A stretch of 64,000 bases of DNA from Cricetomys ansorgei. Its lineage: Eukaryota > Chordata > Mammalia > Rodentia > Nesomyidae. The translations under genes were made by a program, and so were the position numbers. Numbering within the stretch: position 1 is the first letter of the stretch; each line of letters starts with the position of its first letter. Below the pieces are notes generated by a model. The model did not search any database and was not told the DNA's origin. It saw only the letters and a list, made by a program, of their open reading frames with translations. Below are positions 21,650 through 33,289 of this stretch, one piece after another. The stretch covers positions 1 through 64,000 of the forward strand of contig JAMJFZ010002498.1 in the NCBI GenBank assembly GCA_026225945.1, written 5' to 3'.

Positions 21650-22150
21650 GTGACTGGGTGTCTGTATGATGTCCCTATGCCTGAGGGATAGCCAGGTACC
21701 TGCTGGATGTCTGGGCACCTGTGGACACCCTGGTGCCCACGGGTGCCCTGATGCCTGTGGGCTGTCTTGGTGCTGAAGGGAGACCAGATGCCCACGGTTG
21801 CCTCTAGGGACACTGGGTGCCTGCATGATGTACAGGTGGCTGCTGGGTGCCTGTGTGATGCCTGGGTGTCTGCGGGATCCCCTGGTGCCCATGGTAGGTC
21901 CCGGCGCCTGCAGAAGGCCCTGCTGCCTGCAGATGTCTGGTGTCTATGGGATATCCCAGTCCCTGTGGAATGTCCAGGCACCTGCAGGAGACACTGCTGT
22001 CGGGTGACTGCCAGGTGGCCGGATGCCTATGTGAGGTCCTGGTCACTGAGGGATGGCCAGTTGCCTGAGGGAAGCCCTGGTCCCTGTGGAATGCTGGGGG
22101 TCCCTGTGGGATGCCCCGGTGCTTGCAAGATACCAGGGAGCCTGCTCGGT
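21650..22150. repeat. Degenerate minisatellite (about 25-30 bp unit)
   Basis: Roughly 15-18 diverged copies around a GGGTGCCTGTGNGATG-like core over 500 bp. Copies vary in length and differ strongly, so it is old. Long open frames across it on both strands are by-products. Confidence 0.7.
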
Positions 22151-22317
22151 GTCTGGGTTTGGGTGGTGAGGCCCAACTTCAGGTCAAACTCTGTCATGCT
22201 TCATCTCGGGCTGGTGTGGGTCAGATCAAAGTCCACACTCAGAGCAGCCTTCTGCCTCCGAAGACCATGGTGCAGCCGGCCAGCCATGCTCCTGCCACAC
22301 AAGCTTGACTTAATTTT

Positions 22318-22460
22318 CTTTTTCTTTTGTTTAGTTTTTCTTTCTTTTTCGAGGGCATGGGGGTGGAGTGGTGGAGCAGGGGGGATTGTAAAGAGCGTGT
22401 TATTGAGATACATTGTATGAAACTCAAATTATTAATAAAAGTATTATGAAAAAGGAGGGG
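22318..22460 (+). repeat. Probable 5'-truncated L1 3' end
   Basis: Pyrimidine/A-rich transition, then 'gagatacattgtatgaaact', 'caaattattaataaaagta' and a purine-rich tail. The tail resembles rodent L1 3' termini from memory; no coding part is present. Confidence 0.45.
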
Positions 22461-22649
22461 AGGGAAGAAGGAAGGAAGGAAATGGTTCCTGCAATCTGTC
22501 ATCCTAGATTCTGACATTAAGCAGTTACTAAAGCATCATGGTGGTGGAAGTACGCAGGGAGAACCTGCCTGGCTGGACTGGTGAATGGTCCGGCTTCAGC
22601 CAAAGAGCAGAGGACTCAAGGTTGAACACAGTTTATCAAAGGTGCTCAC

Positions 22650-22650
<1 letters not shown>

Positions 22651-22680
<30 letters not shown>
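22651..22680. repeat. (GT)15 microsatellite
   Basis: Uninterrupted GT dinucleotides ending in AAAA. Confidence 0.95.
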
Positions 22681-22685
<5 letters not shown>

Positions 22686-23880
22686 GCTGTTGTGCCTAAG
22701 GAAAACGAGGTGAAGCAGAGTCAGGAGACAGCACCTGCCATTCCCTTCCCACACATCTATGGGAGAAAAAGAAAGAAAAGCAAACAAGTAGCACCCTGAG
22801 CAGCAGAGGCCCAGACAGAAGACTCAGGAGCATGGAGGCGAAGGGCAGAGGGACTGATGCGGTCTCCGGTGATCTGGAGAAGAAGGGATCGAAAAGAGTG
22901 AGTTCCAGGACAGCCAGACTCCCTACCCCCCAAAAGGAACAGTGAATACTTCAAGGTATAGAGTTGGCAGCTTGAGTTGGACATGATATGGGAAACAGAA
23001 CAAAGGGTTGGCCAAGGCAAAGGAAACTCGATTTTTAGAGGGAATTGCAAAGACACCATTTGTTAAGAATCCCTCCCAAGTAAGCTTTTTCCTACACTCA
23101 AAACGTAAGCTCGAGTTTCACTTCTCCCTAGCAACTACAGTGTTTCAAATCAGCCAGCTGAATAAGAATGAGAGGCTGAGCTCTGACCACTGAGTGAGGC
23201 ACAGGATGCCTTGTGTTATGGATTAAAAAAAAACAAACCCAGTGTTCCCCCTCCCCCACTGTGTGTCCTCCCTAGTTTGATTTAGCACGGGCATGCACCC
23301 TTCGGCAGAACCAAAACTTTTTGCTTTGCTAAAACATTTTGGATTGTGTGGTCATTTTCTTGAGACCCCAGACCTAATCCTATAGTCTGACATCCAGTTT
23401 GGAACACTCTGCCCTGGCTGAGGGTCTCGTGGGATGATCTTCATCCTGGAAGGTGCAGCCGACTGCCTCATTCCAACAGTCCTGGATTTGGAGACACTTT
23501 CCCACTTCAGAACTAATGGAAACCTGAAATCAAAGGTAAATTGGCAACGTGGGGTTAAGGCCTCTTCCCAAGCACTGCAACAACCAGGTAGCCTCACGCA
23601 CAAATCAAGGTAGGAAACAAGTAAAAGTTCCAGTGCAGCCTTGGTGGTTAGGACATCCTGGAAGTTGTATGAGGATGATTTAAATGCGTATTCCAATGCG
23701 AGGTAAACTTGGACTCGCATTCCTCTGTTCCAGCCTCCTCCAAGGAACCTGGCTGGAGATAGAAGAATTCCGGCAGAGGATAAGAAACCTCCACATGCAA
23801 TCCGAGGGCTCTGGCCCGGAGAGAACGCACACAGTTAAGGTGATCCACACAGTTTTTTATCTAGGAACAACCTCGATGGG
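22681..23880. other. Intergenic desert segment
   Basis: 1.2 kb with no gene or named repeat recognised, ending at the first solo LTR. Confidence 0.35.
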
Positions 23881-24202
23881 TGTCGGGGAAGTCTATTCTT
23901 AGTTATGTCTGAAATGGTTTTATGCACTGTTGGGTGAGGGGCTGGCCTAGGTCTAGGGCGTTCTGTATGGTCTGCAGGCGTTGGATTTCTGTGGGGATGT
24001 TTAATTGCTAATGATCTGCATGTGCTCTCAGGAGAACACCTGAGGCCTTCTGAAAGGATAAAAACCCCTGAGCTGAGACGCGCGAGGTTCCACTGCCGAG
24101 TGAGTATGGCGCTGGCCATGACGGGGCTTCCCTCTGCTGAGGTCTGGCAGGTTCGCAGGTATGAACATGCCTCCCCCTTGGTGAGCCCACACCACTACTA
24201 CA
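23881..24202 (+). mobile_element. Solo LTR of an endogenous retrovirus, copy 1
   Basis: A 322-bp block beginning TGTCGGGGAAG and ending ACTACTACA, homologous throughout to 26208-26535 (shared: 'gcactgttggg', 'atctgcatgtgct', 'ccctctgctgaggtct'). TG...CA ends and a promoter/poly(A)-like 'ggataaaaacccc' box fit an LTR. The flanks are gatggg (23875-23880) and gttggg (24203-24208), matching at 5 of 6 bases, an eroded 6-bp target duplication typical of ERV2/ERVK insertions. No internal retroviral genes adjoin it. Family name not known to me; orientation inferred. Confidence 0.7.
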
Positions 24203-24409
24203 GTTGGGGGTTTACACTGACCTGTCGACAGGGCGGGGCCTCGGTGATGCTTTTCGGCATAGGAAATGGGAATGAGTAAGCCTCTGACCAAGCTGTCACA
24301 AACATACAGGGGTGGGGCCTCTTTGGATAAGAGGAAGGATAAACGAACCGACACTAATAAAATCCCCCGCATCGCGGAGATAACCCCAAACAAAAGGAAC
24401 AGCAGACAA

Positions 24410-24540
24410 ACAGGGTTTCTATAACTCCGGCTGTCCTGGATCTCACTCTGTAGACCAGGCTGGCCTTGAACTCAGAGATCCTCCTGCCTCTGCCCGGAGT
24501 GCTGAGGTCAAAGGCGAGCGCCACCACCGCCCAGCTCACT
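24410..24540 (-). repeat. B1 SINE (antisense)
   Basis: 'cagggtttctataactccgg', 'gtagaccaggctggccttga' and a GAGCGCCACCACCGCCCAG end: reverse complement of a B1. Confidence 0.9.
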
Positions 24541-24559
24541 CTTTTTTCTTTCTCCTCTC

Positions 24560-24714
24560 TTTTTTTTCTTTTCAGGCAGAGTTTAACTGTGTAGCCCTAG
24601 CTGGCCTGGAACTCACTTTGAAGACCAGACTGGCCTTGAACTCACAGAGATCCATTTGGCTCTGCCTTCCAAGCGCTGGGATGAAAGGCCTGCGCCACCA
24701 TACCCAGTCATTTT
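24560..24714 (-). repeat. B1 SINE (antisense), second of a pair
   Basis: 'tgtgtagccctagctggcct', 'gaccagactggccttgaact' and 'cgctgggatgaaaggcctgc'. It abuts the previous B1 after a pyrimidine tract, so the two inserted separately in the same orientation. Confidence 0.9.
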
Positions 24715-24945
24715 TCTCTTTTTAAAAAATATCTTCTTGTGAGTTGTGTGTATGCATGTTGTTACGTGCCTGCGAGCGCCAGTGCCCGGAGTCCAGAAGG
24801 CACTGGATCCCCTGGAGCTGGAGTCACGGGTGGTTGTGAGCCACCTGACCTGAGTTCTGGAGACTGGGAGCTGAACCCAGGCCCCCTGCAAGAGCATCAT
24901 GTGTTCTTAACTGCTCAGCCATCTTCCCAGCCCCAGCCATTCTTA
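24715..24945 (-). repeat. B3 SINE (antisense)
   Basis: Runs from a TTTAAAAAATAT tail through 'cactggatcccctggagctg', 'gggagctgaacccaggcccc' to 'tcagccatcttcccagcccc'. Complete B3 on the minus strand. Confidence 0.9.
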
Positions 24946-25660
24946 AACTACTTGTCTTTTGCCCAAAATATGGGTCCAGTGAAGATTGGGCCTGGGGACT
25001 TTTTATAGAGCATGCTGGTGATAAAAGTCGAGAGGGACAGATAAGCTCTTGGTAGAGACGGGGACCTGTGACTGCCTTTCTCTGAGACAACCATGGCAGC
25101 AGAGTAAACAGGGTCCCCCTGGTTATTCCTCCCAGGGCCCGAGCTGTCCAGCTCCAACTCCAGCTCTTATTTATCTTACTCCGCCCCTCCTCCTAAGGGT
25201 CTCCCTCTTGTCCCTGAAGCCCCGACCTCTCTTCAGTCCTCACTCTCAAAATTAAGAAAGAAATTTGAGCAATGTCAGAAGGATAACCAAAGTCTTCCCT
25301 ATCCAACAGGAACGTACTCAGTTGATGTTCCCAGTCTGAGCGCTTCCCCTCGGTGGGGAGGATTTGTCAACCACGCCCTTCCAGTTCAGAGGTACAACCT
25401 TTTAAAAGGGGAGCTGAGGCCTCTAAGAGAAGATCCACATAGCGAGGCTGATCAATTGGATCAATTCCTTGGACCCCAACTCTATTCCTGGCCCGAGTTG
25501 ATGTCTATATTGAGTATTCTTTTCTCTGATAAAGAGAGGAGGAGGAAAAAGAATGCCTGGCAGGTATAATGAGAGCAGAGGAAAGGTTCCCCAACAACCA
25601 CCACACGGCATGATAATGAGGCAGGTCCACTGGGGCTGTGTGCAGGATCTTTGAGACTTA
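24946..25660. other. Intergenic desert segment between SINEs
   Basis: No gene or recognisable repeat. It lies between the two solo LTRs but shows no gag, pro or pol reading frame, so it is not proviral interior. Confidence 0.4.
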
Positions 25661-25663
25661 ATC

Positions 25664-25812
25664 ACAGGGGTGGGGGAATGACTCGGTGGCTAAGAGAATG
25701 TACTGCTTGTACAAAGGCTCTGAATTCAACTCCCAGCACCCAGGTCAGGCAGCTCACAACTGCCTGTAACGCCAGCTCTATGGGTATCTGATACCTCTGG
25801 CAATGATGACAT
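25664..25812 (+). repeat. B2/B3-type SINE fragment, plus strand
   Basis: 'gaatgactcggtggctaaga' (tRNA-like head), 'tcaactcccagcacccagg' and 'ctcacaactgcctgtaacg'. Confidence 0.75.
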
Positions 25813-26207
25813 TGTAACTATAAACCAAGCCAACGAGGGCAAACCAGGACTCAGGAATTTAAGCCCAAGGCATCAGAGGACCCCCAATGGGACCAGCGCA
25901 GGAGAAAGATTCCAAGGAGAATGGAAACGGCAAATGGTATAAACGTAGGGGGAGGAGACATTCAAAAGGGAATTGCCTCATGGAAATGGAAACAGAAAAT
26001 AAAATAACACCTCTCAAGTCTTTTGATGAGGACTCAGGGAATCAAGGCTTTCTTTTTATCAGAACCCATTGGGATCACTTGATATATTTGATCAGAGGGA
26101 GAAGAAATTGCTTTTCTGGGTCAACTGTGGGGTGTCGTGCTCTTCTCTATCCTAGACAGAATAAGGGGAATAAATGTTGCATCTTATCACAGCAAGGTGT
26201 TGTGGAA

Positions 26208-26535
26208 GTCCACTTTTAGTTATGTATAAAGATAATTGTTTTGTGCACTGTTGGGAAAAGGGCTGCCTCAGCCTTGGCGTTTGCATTGTCTGCAGGTATT
26301 GGATTTATGTGTGTGGGGGGTGTTTGATTGCTCATAATCTGCATGTGCTATCAGTAGAAACCTGAGGAGTTCTGAATCAATAAAAAATCCTGAGCCGAAT
26401 TGTTCAGGGTTCCACTGTCTAGTATGGCGCTTGCTGTGAGAGTGGTTCCCTCTGCTGAGGTCTAGCAGACTTTGCACCTATGAATACGCCTCCGTGTCTT
26501 CCTTGGTGAGTGACACAGTAGGGCTGACAACTACA
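26208..26535 (+). mobile_element. Solo LTR of the same ERV family, copy 2
   Basis: A 328-bp block beginning TGTTGTGGAAG and ending GACAACTACA, colinear with copy 1. It has an AATAAA-containing box (about 26379-26384) at the place of copy 1's ATAAAA box. Flanks are gcaagg (26202-26207) and gaaagg (26536-26541), again 5 of 6. Each LTR has its own eroded duplication, which argues for two solo LTRs rather than one provirus. Confidence 0.7.
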
Positions 26536-26648
26536 GAAAGGAATAGTAGCTGCATCTGCAGAGAGACAGACACGTGAGGCTGTCTTCTGGCCTCACACCC
26601 AGGAGCACATCTTGCACCCATGCTCACCAAATGTGCATTCATGTGAGT

Positions 26649-27400
26649 GCACACATGCACACACACATATACATACACACACACACACATACACACAGAT
26701 ACACACACACATACACACACACATACACACACATTTGCACACACATTCACACACATTCACACACACATACACACACATACACACACATTCACACACACAT
26801 ACACACATACACACACACATTCACACACACATACACACACATACACACACATACACACATATACACACACATACACATACACACACATTCACACACACAT
26901 ACACATACACACACATTCACACACACATACACACACACATTCACACACACATACACACACATACATATACACACATTCACACACACATACACACACATTC
27001 ACACACACATACACACACATACACACATACACACACACATTCACACACACATACACACACATACACACACATACACACATATACACACACATACACATAC
27101 ACACACATTCACACACACATACACATACACACACATTCACACACACATACACACACACATTCACACACACATACACACACATACACACATATACACACAC
27201 ACATACACATACACACACATTCACACACACATACACACACACATTCACACACACATACACATACACACACATACACACACATACACACACACATACACAC
27301 ATACACACACATACACACATATACACACACATTCACACACACACATACACACACACATTCACACACACATACACACACATACACACACATACACACACAC
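26649..27400. repeat. 750-bp complex (CA)n array with higher-order repeats
   Basis: Almost pure CA with regular CATA and CATTCA interruptions. A 150-bp segment from 26811 recurs from 27031, an exact higher-order shift of 220 bp over that distance. Very long open frames of alternating Thr/His or Cys/Val are artefacts of the composition. Confidence 0.95.
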
Positions 27401-29056
27401 GGGGGGGCAGTTTGAGAAGGAAAGGAGACAGTGGATGGGAGCCTACTGTAGTGGTTTTGCTCCCTTCTTTTTAAGTAATAAGCACATGTGTAATGTCACA
27501 CACGGCTGACCTGAGCCCTGGCTTTCTCAGCACAAAGAGCCAGAATTTATGACGAAGCCAGTTTCTCCTGATGCTTCTTAAATAAAAGTTTCTTCTCACT
27601 TTGAGCCCTAAATGTCTGTAGGCAGAGGCTATGACTATTGGGGTGGGGAAGGCAGAGGGGAATATAGGGAGATCTGTCCAATGGGGTTAACCCCTCCCTT
27701 ATCCTACCTCCTAGGGACCACACCTCATTGTCCTCAAGTACTGGGGTCTCCCAAGGGCTGCCTAGGTGTAGGCTGCCTTTGTTCACAGGGAGATGAAGCC
27801 TTTGGGCCAAAGTGGCACTGGGATCCAGGAAGCTAGGGCAGAGACAGGTTGCTGCTTCTTCAGGCTTGGGAAGGAGGGAGCACAGGTGTTCTTCCTCGGT
27901 GGCCCTAAGGTGTTCTTATGGACAATGGCAACAATTACTTGGGCAGCTCTCCACTGCTGGCTTGGGGGGCATTCATTCATATTCTGCCTTCTTATACCAA
28001 GTTCTTTGTTTTCTGGTTGGAAACCATCTGAGATGGTTAAGCAGCAAAACAGATCCAGCTTCATTTGAGGGGTGGGGAGAAACTGGAGGGTGCTGGGGCT
28101 GTGGAGTGTGGGGGCTGTAGGTAGGGGCCCCAGGGGGACTGGAGCAGACCATAGCCCTGTGACCTGGAGTCTGTTCCTTTGACCCAGATGTAAATTTGTC
28201 CTCTCCACAAGGGGGCCATGACCACGGCCTTTCTCAGAGAGAAAGGAATCATTTATCAACTAAGTTGAGGGGTTTTTAGGGAGAAGGAGGAGCTATGGGT
28301 CACCAAATTGTGCTAAACAACCCATGGAGGATGTGGACCTGAGTCTAACCTGCAAACACTGAGAACCTAGGAGCTGTGAGTTGGTGGCAGGCTTGCCTGT
28401 GGCCGGGGCTCCCACACTGTGCCCTGACAATCCCAGGTTGTTGGGAGCAGATATCCCTGGTTCAACGCTCTGGTGTGCCTATCTGAGATTCCTTTGACCT
28501 TGACTGTGCACAGGGATTGCGACTCCCATCTCCAGAGGCTGGAGTCCTGTTTGGTCACTGGACACTACCCTCTCGCCCTCTCTTGATCCATTGGAGTGCT
28601 CCTTGTGGCCCCTGACCAGATACTATGCCACCTGCTAGGATTAACTGCCCCATTAATTCATCTTTCTAAGGAGTGTGGTCAGCATGTGGTAACCCCTGAA
28701 CAGCAGGCTGAGGGAGGACAGACTGACAAACTTGAGGCCAGTGATGTAGCTAGTGCTATCTCAGAGTGATGGTCTCTTGTCCTTGGTCCATCCAGTTCCA
28801 TCCAGTCTTAAAAGCCCCCCCCCCACCTTCTAGGCTGACAGCCAACGGCTCAAAGCTCTACTCTCAGAACCACAGACCATCAGGGGTGTGGGGTATATAT
28901 AGAACAAACCCAGGTCACCTGGGTGCTTACAGGGAGGAAGGGTCCTCACAGGCTGCTCATTTGTCTGTCAGAAAGCGGAGCAAAGATAGATCTGATAAAA
29001 GTTCAAACATGCCTGCCCAAGCTGTGGCCACGCTGAGTCCAAGAGCCACAGGGTTC
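27401..29056. other. Intergenic desert segment
   Basis: 1.65 kb without recognised gene. A TATATATAG box at 28893-28901 (plus strand) stands alone, with no exon seen after it. Confidence 0.35.
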
Positions 29057-29521
29057 TCATAGAGAACCATGCTTGCTGTGAGCTTTGAGAAAGGCACTGT
29101 CTTGGCCTGGTTTGCCCAGAGACCAAGGCCAGTCCTCTTGGTGGGTTTTTCTTTCTTTGAAATCTCTGGTCACTGAGGCTGGTGTTTGGTTCTCCCAGGG
29201 CTGCAGTGCAGATGGGGAAATGGAGGTGGCTGGCTGATCACTGGTAGCCCCGAGGAATTTCTTGTTCTTGGCAGTGAGCTGGGATGTCCCAGGTCTCTGC
29301 TTGGCTGGCTGGACCTCAGCGACTGCCCTCTTAGGACTTGGCCTTTTGCCAACTTTCGGGTCCGGGGCAAGAAGCCCTTGCATGTTCTCTAAATTCCCAA
29401 GCGTGTGGGGTGTAGGTGGGGACAGAAGCCCCTTCCTTTTCTTCCTTGGGTGTGTGTTTTCCCTCTTTGGCTGAGGAAAATTACAACTATTTATCATGCT
29501 TTCCTTCAGAGCTTGACACAT
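29057..29521 (-). CDS. Unidentified 154-codon open frame, possible exon
   Basis: An open frame on the minus strand with strongly hydrophilic composition (Lys, Pro, Ser, Gln) and a basic cluster (HPRKKRKG) near its start. I do not recognise the protein. The minus strand contains a good splice acceptor (TAATTTTCCTCAG) about 45 bp inside the frame, just before the codons for PKRENTHPRKKRKG, so the frame could be the last exon of a spliced gene; no upstream exon is evident. It lies in a gene desert and similar lengths arise by chance here. It may be a real lineage-specific exon, an old retrocopy, or noise. Confidence 0.2.
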   Translation of the reverse strand: MCQALKESMINSCNFPQPKRENTHPRKKRKGLLSPPTPHTLGNLENMQGLLAPDPKVGKRPSPKRAVAEVQPAKQRPGTSQLTAKNKKFLGATSDQPATSISPSALQPWENQTPASVTRDFKERKTHQEDWPWSLGKPGQDSAFLKAHSKHGSL

Positions 29522-30384
29522 TGCAATTGCTTATGAAGTCTTAGCAGACAGTTGACACATCCTCAGTTCCCTAAGGCTGAGCGGGCTGGGGGTGGGGAGG
29601 CTGGCAAACACGGATCTCCTTCACTGCCTCTTCTAAGAGCTTTACCAGAGCAGAGCTCAGACCGGAAGGCACTGGCTCCTGCCTCCCGCCTTCTTACACA
29701 GCTGGCGGGCACCAAGACTGCTGCCCACTCCTGCCCATTCCTACCCTGCAGGTCATCAGACGTGTGCCCACACAGATGCCAGTGGCTTTCTAGGAAGCAG
29801 ACATTAGACATTTCCTGCGGAGACCACATGTGGGGTGATGAGGACAGTGTTCCTATGAACAGAAGCCTACCTCCAGTTCTCTGCCAGCCACTGAGCAGAC
29901 ACCCTCCAGACACGGAGGGTTAGCAAGAAAGCTTCATCCCAGGGACATCACAGATGGGCTCACAGCTCAGCTATAGCTAAAGGTTTTGGGTGTGTGTTCA
30001 AGGGGACACTGAGATGAAGTGTTGAGGGAAGGGAGTTTATTAGAATTACTAACACCATGGACAGGTTGACAGACAACAGCATAGCAGAGACTCTGAGGAG
30101 AGTCCAGGGCCCAGCATCAGAGACAGTGGGCACAGTGGGGGCTCTGGAAGAGGAATCAGGGCCTTTGTGGGGGAGTGGGGGGCTCTTGCTGCACCTTTTT
30201 GAGGATGAGGTAGTTTGCAGCACAAGCCTGTAGCCAGGCTCTCTGATTCTCAGGCAAGAGTCAGGGAAGAGGGAGGGGGCAGGATGTGTGGCCGCCAATA
30301 TCCTCTTGATGTATGTGAGATTTCTCTCTACGTGAGAAATCCTGGCACCTCAAAGTCTGCTGGAGATGCAGATGAGGTGTCGGT
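29522..30384. other. Intergenic desert segment
   Basis: No gene recognised. The stretch 30010-30120 contains a GTTTATTAGAATTACT motif followed by purine-rich sequence, loosely like the LTR-type repeats seen elsewhere in the desert. Confidence 0.3.
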
Positions 30385-30389
30385 AGGGA

Positions 30390-30595
30390 GCCCGTGAGAG
30401 GGAAGAACTTCTGTGTATGTGTGTGTACACACGTGTCTGGGTGCTGCGGAGGCCAGGAGAGGATGTTGGATCCTCTGGAGCCGCAGTTCCAGGTGGTTGT
30501 GTCACGTGATGTGGCGTTGGGAACTGAACTCAGGTCCTCTACAGGAGGAATAAGTGCTCTTAATCACGGAGCCATCTCCTTAGCTCTGCTTCGTT
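30390..30595 (-). repeat. B3 SINE (antisense)
   Basis: 'ggccaggagaggatgttgga', 'gttgggaactgaactcaggt' and 'taatcacggagccatctcc' in the order expected for a reversed B3. Confidence 0.85.
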
Positions 30596-30999
30596 TCTTT
30601 TCATCCAATCCAAGAAAGGACCAAATATCTTTCACTCGCACATTTGATCAGACAAGATTACTAAACAGGAAGTCAGTCCTTTTCCCACAGGGGGACTGAT
30701 TATGAACTTAAGTTGGCATTATGTGTCTTATATCAGCCCAGTCTCTCAGGATTCTGGAGGCATCATAAGGTCTTCCAAACAGATCCATTTCATTTTGGTC
30801 TGAACTTTAGACATGCCAGACATCACCTCTGATCTCAAGAGGTATGTTTCTCTATGTTATAAACGTGGGGTTTAGAATTTGAATATTCCTGTAAGATAGG
30901 CAAAAAGGGACATGTCTGGTAATATGTGCTTCACTCCTAACATTCTGAACAGCTCGGAAAAGGATTGTGTCCATTGTGAACTTTTTATTTTTTGGTTGC

Positions 31000-31292
31000 C
31001 GTGTTTGTGTGGGGGCATGCGTGAGAGCTTGGGTTCAGGGGACCTGTGTGTAGACAGAGGCCACAGAGCAACTACAGAATCTTCATCTAGCATTGCACAT
31101 CCTATTGGTTTAAGACAGGCTCTCTCACTGAGAGAGAACTCAGCCAATGAACTCCCAGGATCCACAAGGCTGAGGGTACAGATATTCTCAGCCATCGGCT
31201 TTTACCTGGGGGACTGGAATTTGAACTCAGGCCATCATGCTTACAGGGCAAATGCACTGGCCCAGTGAACCATCTTTCCTGTTCCTCACACT
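31000..31292 (-). repeat. Diverged SINE-like element (antisense)
   Basis: Ends 'ggaatttgaactcaggccat', 'gcaaatgcactggcccagtg', 'aaccatctttcctgtt', the usual reversed tRNA-SINE finish; the 5' half is too diverged to classify. Confidence 0.5.
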
Positions 31293-31975
31293 GAACTGCA
31301 TGACACAGTTGGTGAATGTAGCAAGAAAGAGAAATTATTCAAACACTGTCAGATTCTACCTGTGACAAGGGAAAGGAGGCCGTAGTGTGCTGTAGAAGCA
31401 ATATGGGAAATCTGCTTCTTGTAGTGTTTAGTCTGGTCAGCTTCTTCAGATCCCACGATCTGAAGAAGATCAAGTGACCAAGGTCAGTGCAATTACCCCG
31501 ATACAGAAAGGGCAGCAGAGAGCTGCGTCCAAGACAAGGTAGAGGATAAACTGTCTCAAGTTTCAAAGAGAGGTTGATCTGGACTTGGGGTCACCAAACT
31601 GAAAAGCCAAGAAAGAACATGGTAGTCAGCCAGAGGCTTGTGTTGTCCACATGAAAGCGTACAACAGCAAGGAGATGGCTCACCAAGTTGTTGGCGTGAC
31701 TCTGTCAGAAGAGGTCAATTCCACCCTTTTCACCATGGCCTGCACAGGTGTTGACTTGGGCTTTCCCTCTAGCTCCAAAGCACCCTCGACAGAGTGTTCA
31801 AACCCTTCCCCTTCCTCCCTCTCTCCCACTTGCTATCCTGCTACTTCCAAGACCCTTTTGATCAGCAGTGAGTCGCCCTGTGCTACAGGAGGTGGGAAAC
31901 TGAGTTGAGGTTCAAATGGAGAAATGGCTGTTGGGATGTGGCCCAGCATTGACAAGGAACTCAGAGTCAAGAAGA
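31293..31975. other. Intergenic desert segment
   Basis: No gene or named repeat recognised. Confidence 0.3.
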
Positions 31976-31981
31976 AGGGGG

Positions 31982-31997
31982 ATGTGTGTATGTGCAC

Positions 31998-32038
<41 letters not shown>

Positions 32039-32302
32039 CATGTGTGCGTGAACATGTGGTGTATGTGTGTGTGCAAGCATGTGCATGTGTGTCTGTGACC
32101 ATGTGAGTGTGTGTGTGTGTGTGTGCATGCATGTGTGCATGTGTGCATGTGTGAGCGTGTGTGTGTGTGAGCATGTGGTGTATGTGCATGTGTGTGTATG
32201 TGTGTGTATGTGTGAGCATGTGTGTGTGCACGTGTGCATGCGATAGTGTGAGGGTGTGTGTGTGTGCACATGTGTGTGCACGTATGTGTGTGTATGACCA
32301 TG
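31982..32302. repeat. Complex (TG)n array
   Basis: 320 bp of TG with GAGCATG, GTGCATG and GTGTATG interruptions; the purest part is about 32006-32036. Confidence 0.9.
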
Positions 32303-32691
32303 AAGGAAAAAGCAAAACAACAACAACAAAACAGCTCACAAGAGTGTGTAAACCCTTGTCGGCTGCTCACTCTCAGCAGCTGGCAGAGCCACAGATTGGC
32401 TGTTCCTAAAGATTTGGGAGAGGGCACACGCTTGCCAGCGAATGCGTACAATGTGCAGGCGGTATGTAATTCCTGTGTAAGTTGGTAGTGATCTTGGGAA
32501 TCCTTGTTACCACCATATCCTCCAGCACAGCGTCTTGGTGATTTTGACAGTTTTGACATCATGCATTTTGATTACAGCACCCCCTTGGGCCAATATTGAC
32601 TCCAATCACTTCCACAACCTCTGGAGCCCCAGAGACCAGTGGTTCATGAGTAACTACTGGGGATTCAGACACCAAAATCTCAAAGTCAGAC

Positions 32692-32695
<4 letters not shown>

Positions 32696-32735
<40 letters not shown>
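32696..32735. repeat. (CA)n microsatellite
   Basis: About 20 uninterrupted CA units. Confidence 0.95.
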
Positions 32736-32738
<3 letters not shown>

Positions 32739-33288
32739 ACATCCAAGTGAAGGCGTCTCAGCAGAAGACAGCATCATGGCAGGCAGGCAGGCATCACCAA
32801 CAGACTCATAGTACGATCCAGGTCCTTGCTGATCCCAATGACAGCTCCCTTGAGTCCTTAAGAGTGCTCCCTGGTGCTCCATCCAGGAGCCTTTCTGTCC
32901 CCACGATATGACTGCATGACTACAGACATCAGCAGCTGCAGGCAGCGTCACCTGTGGCTGTCTGGAATGTTTCTTCAGTGAAGACCTGAGACCTGGCAAA
33001 GCCTGAGTTGACTTTCGATTTCAAAGATGTTTCTTTCCATTCAGATTCCCCCAGCTACTTTGTGAATAAAATCTCCAGTCTCCTTGCAGAGTGGTATCTG
33101 ATGTCTGAAAGAACCACAGGAGGACAAGCTCACTTTCTCCAGGGCTTGGCCATGACTGGGTCACTGAGAACCAGAACCAGAGGTCTGGATCAGTCTTCAG
33201 ATCTCAAAATTGAGGTACTCGGTTGACAAAGTAACAAGTCTGAGTACTTGTATAAGGAACACAGAAAGGATTTTAAAAAGCCAGCTGT
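32736..33288. other. Intergenic desert segment
   Basis: No gene or named repeat recognised in this 550-bp stretch between a CA tract and a SINE. Confidence 0.3.
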
Positions 33289-33289
33289 C

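Noticed and set aside
23881..26535. A complete provirus between two LTRs
   Set aside because: The 2-kb interval holds only SINEs and unique DNA with no retroviral gene remnants, and each LTR appears to have its own flanking 6-bp duplication.
26574..27509. Open frames of 270-310 codons made of Thr/His or Cys/Val repeats
   Set aside because: They are translations of a CA dinucleotide array in every frame and strand; the same happens at 31.9, 40.2 and 53.7 kb.
28893..28901. TATATATAG box as a promoter of a desert gene
   Set aside because: No plausible first exon or open frame follows at the right distance; isolated TATA-like words are common.
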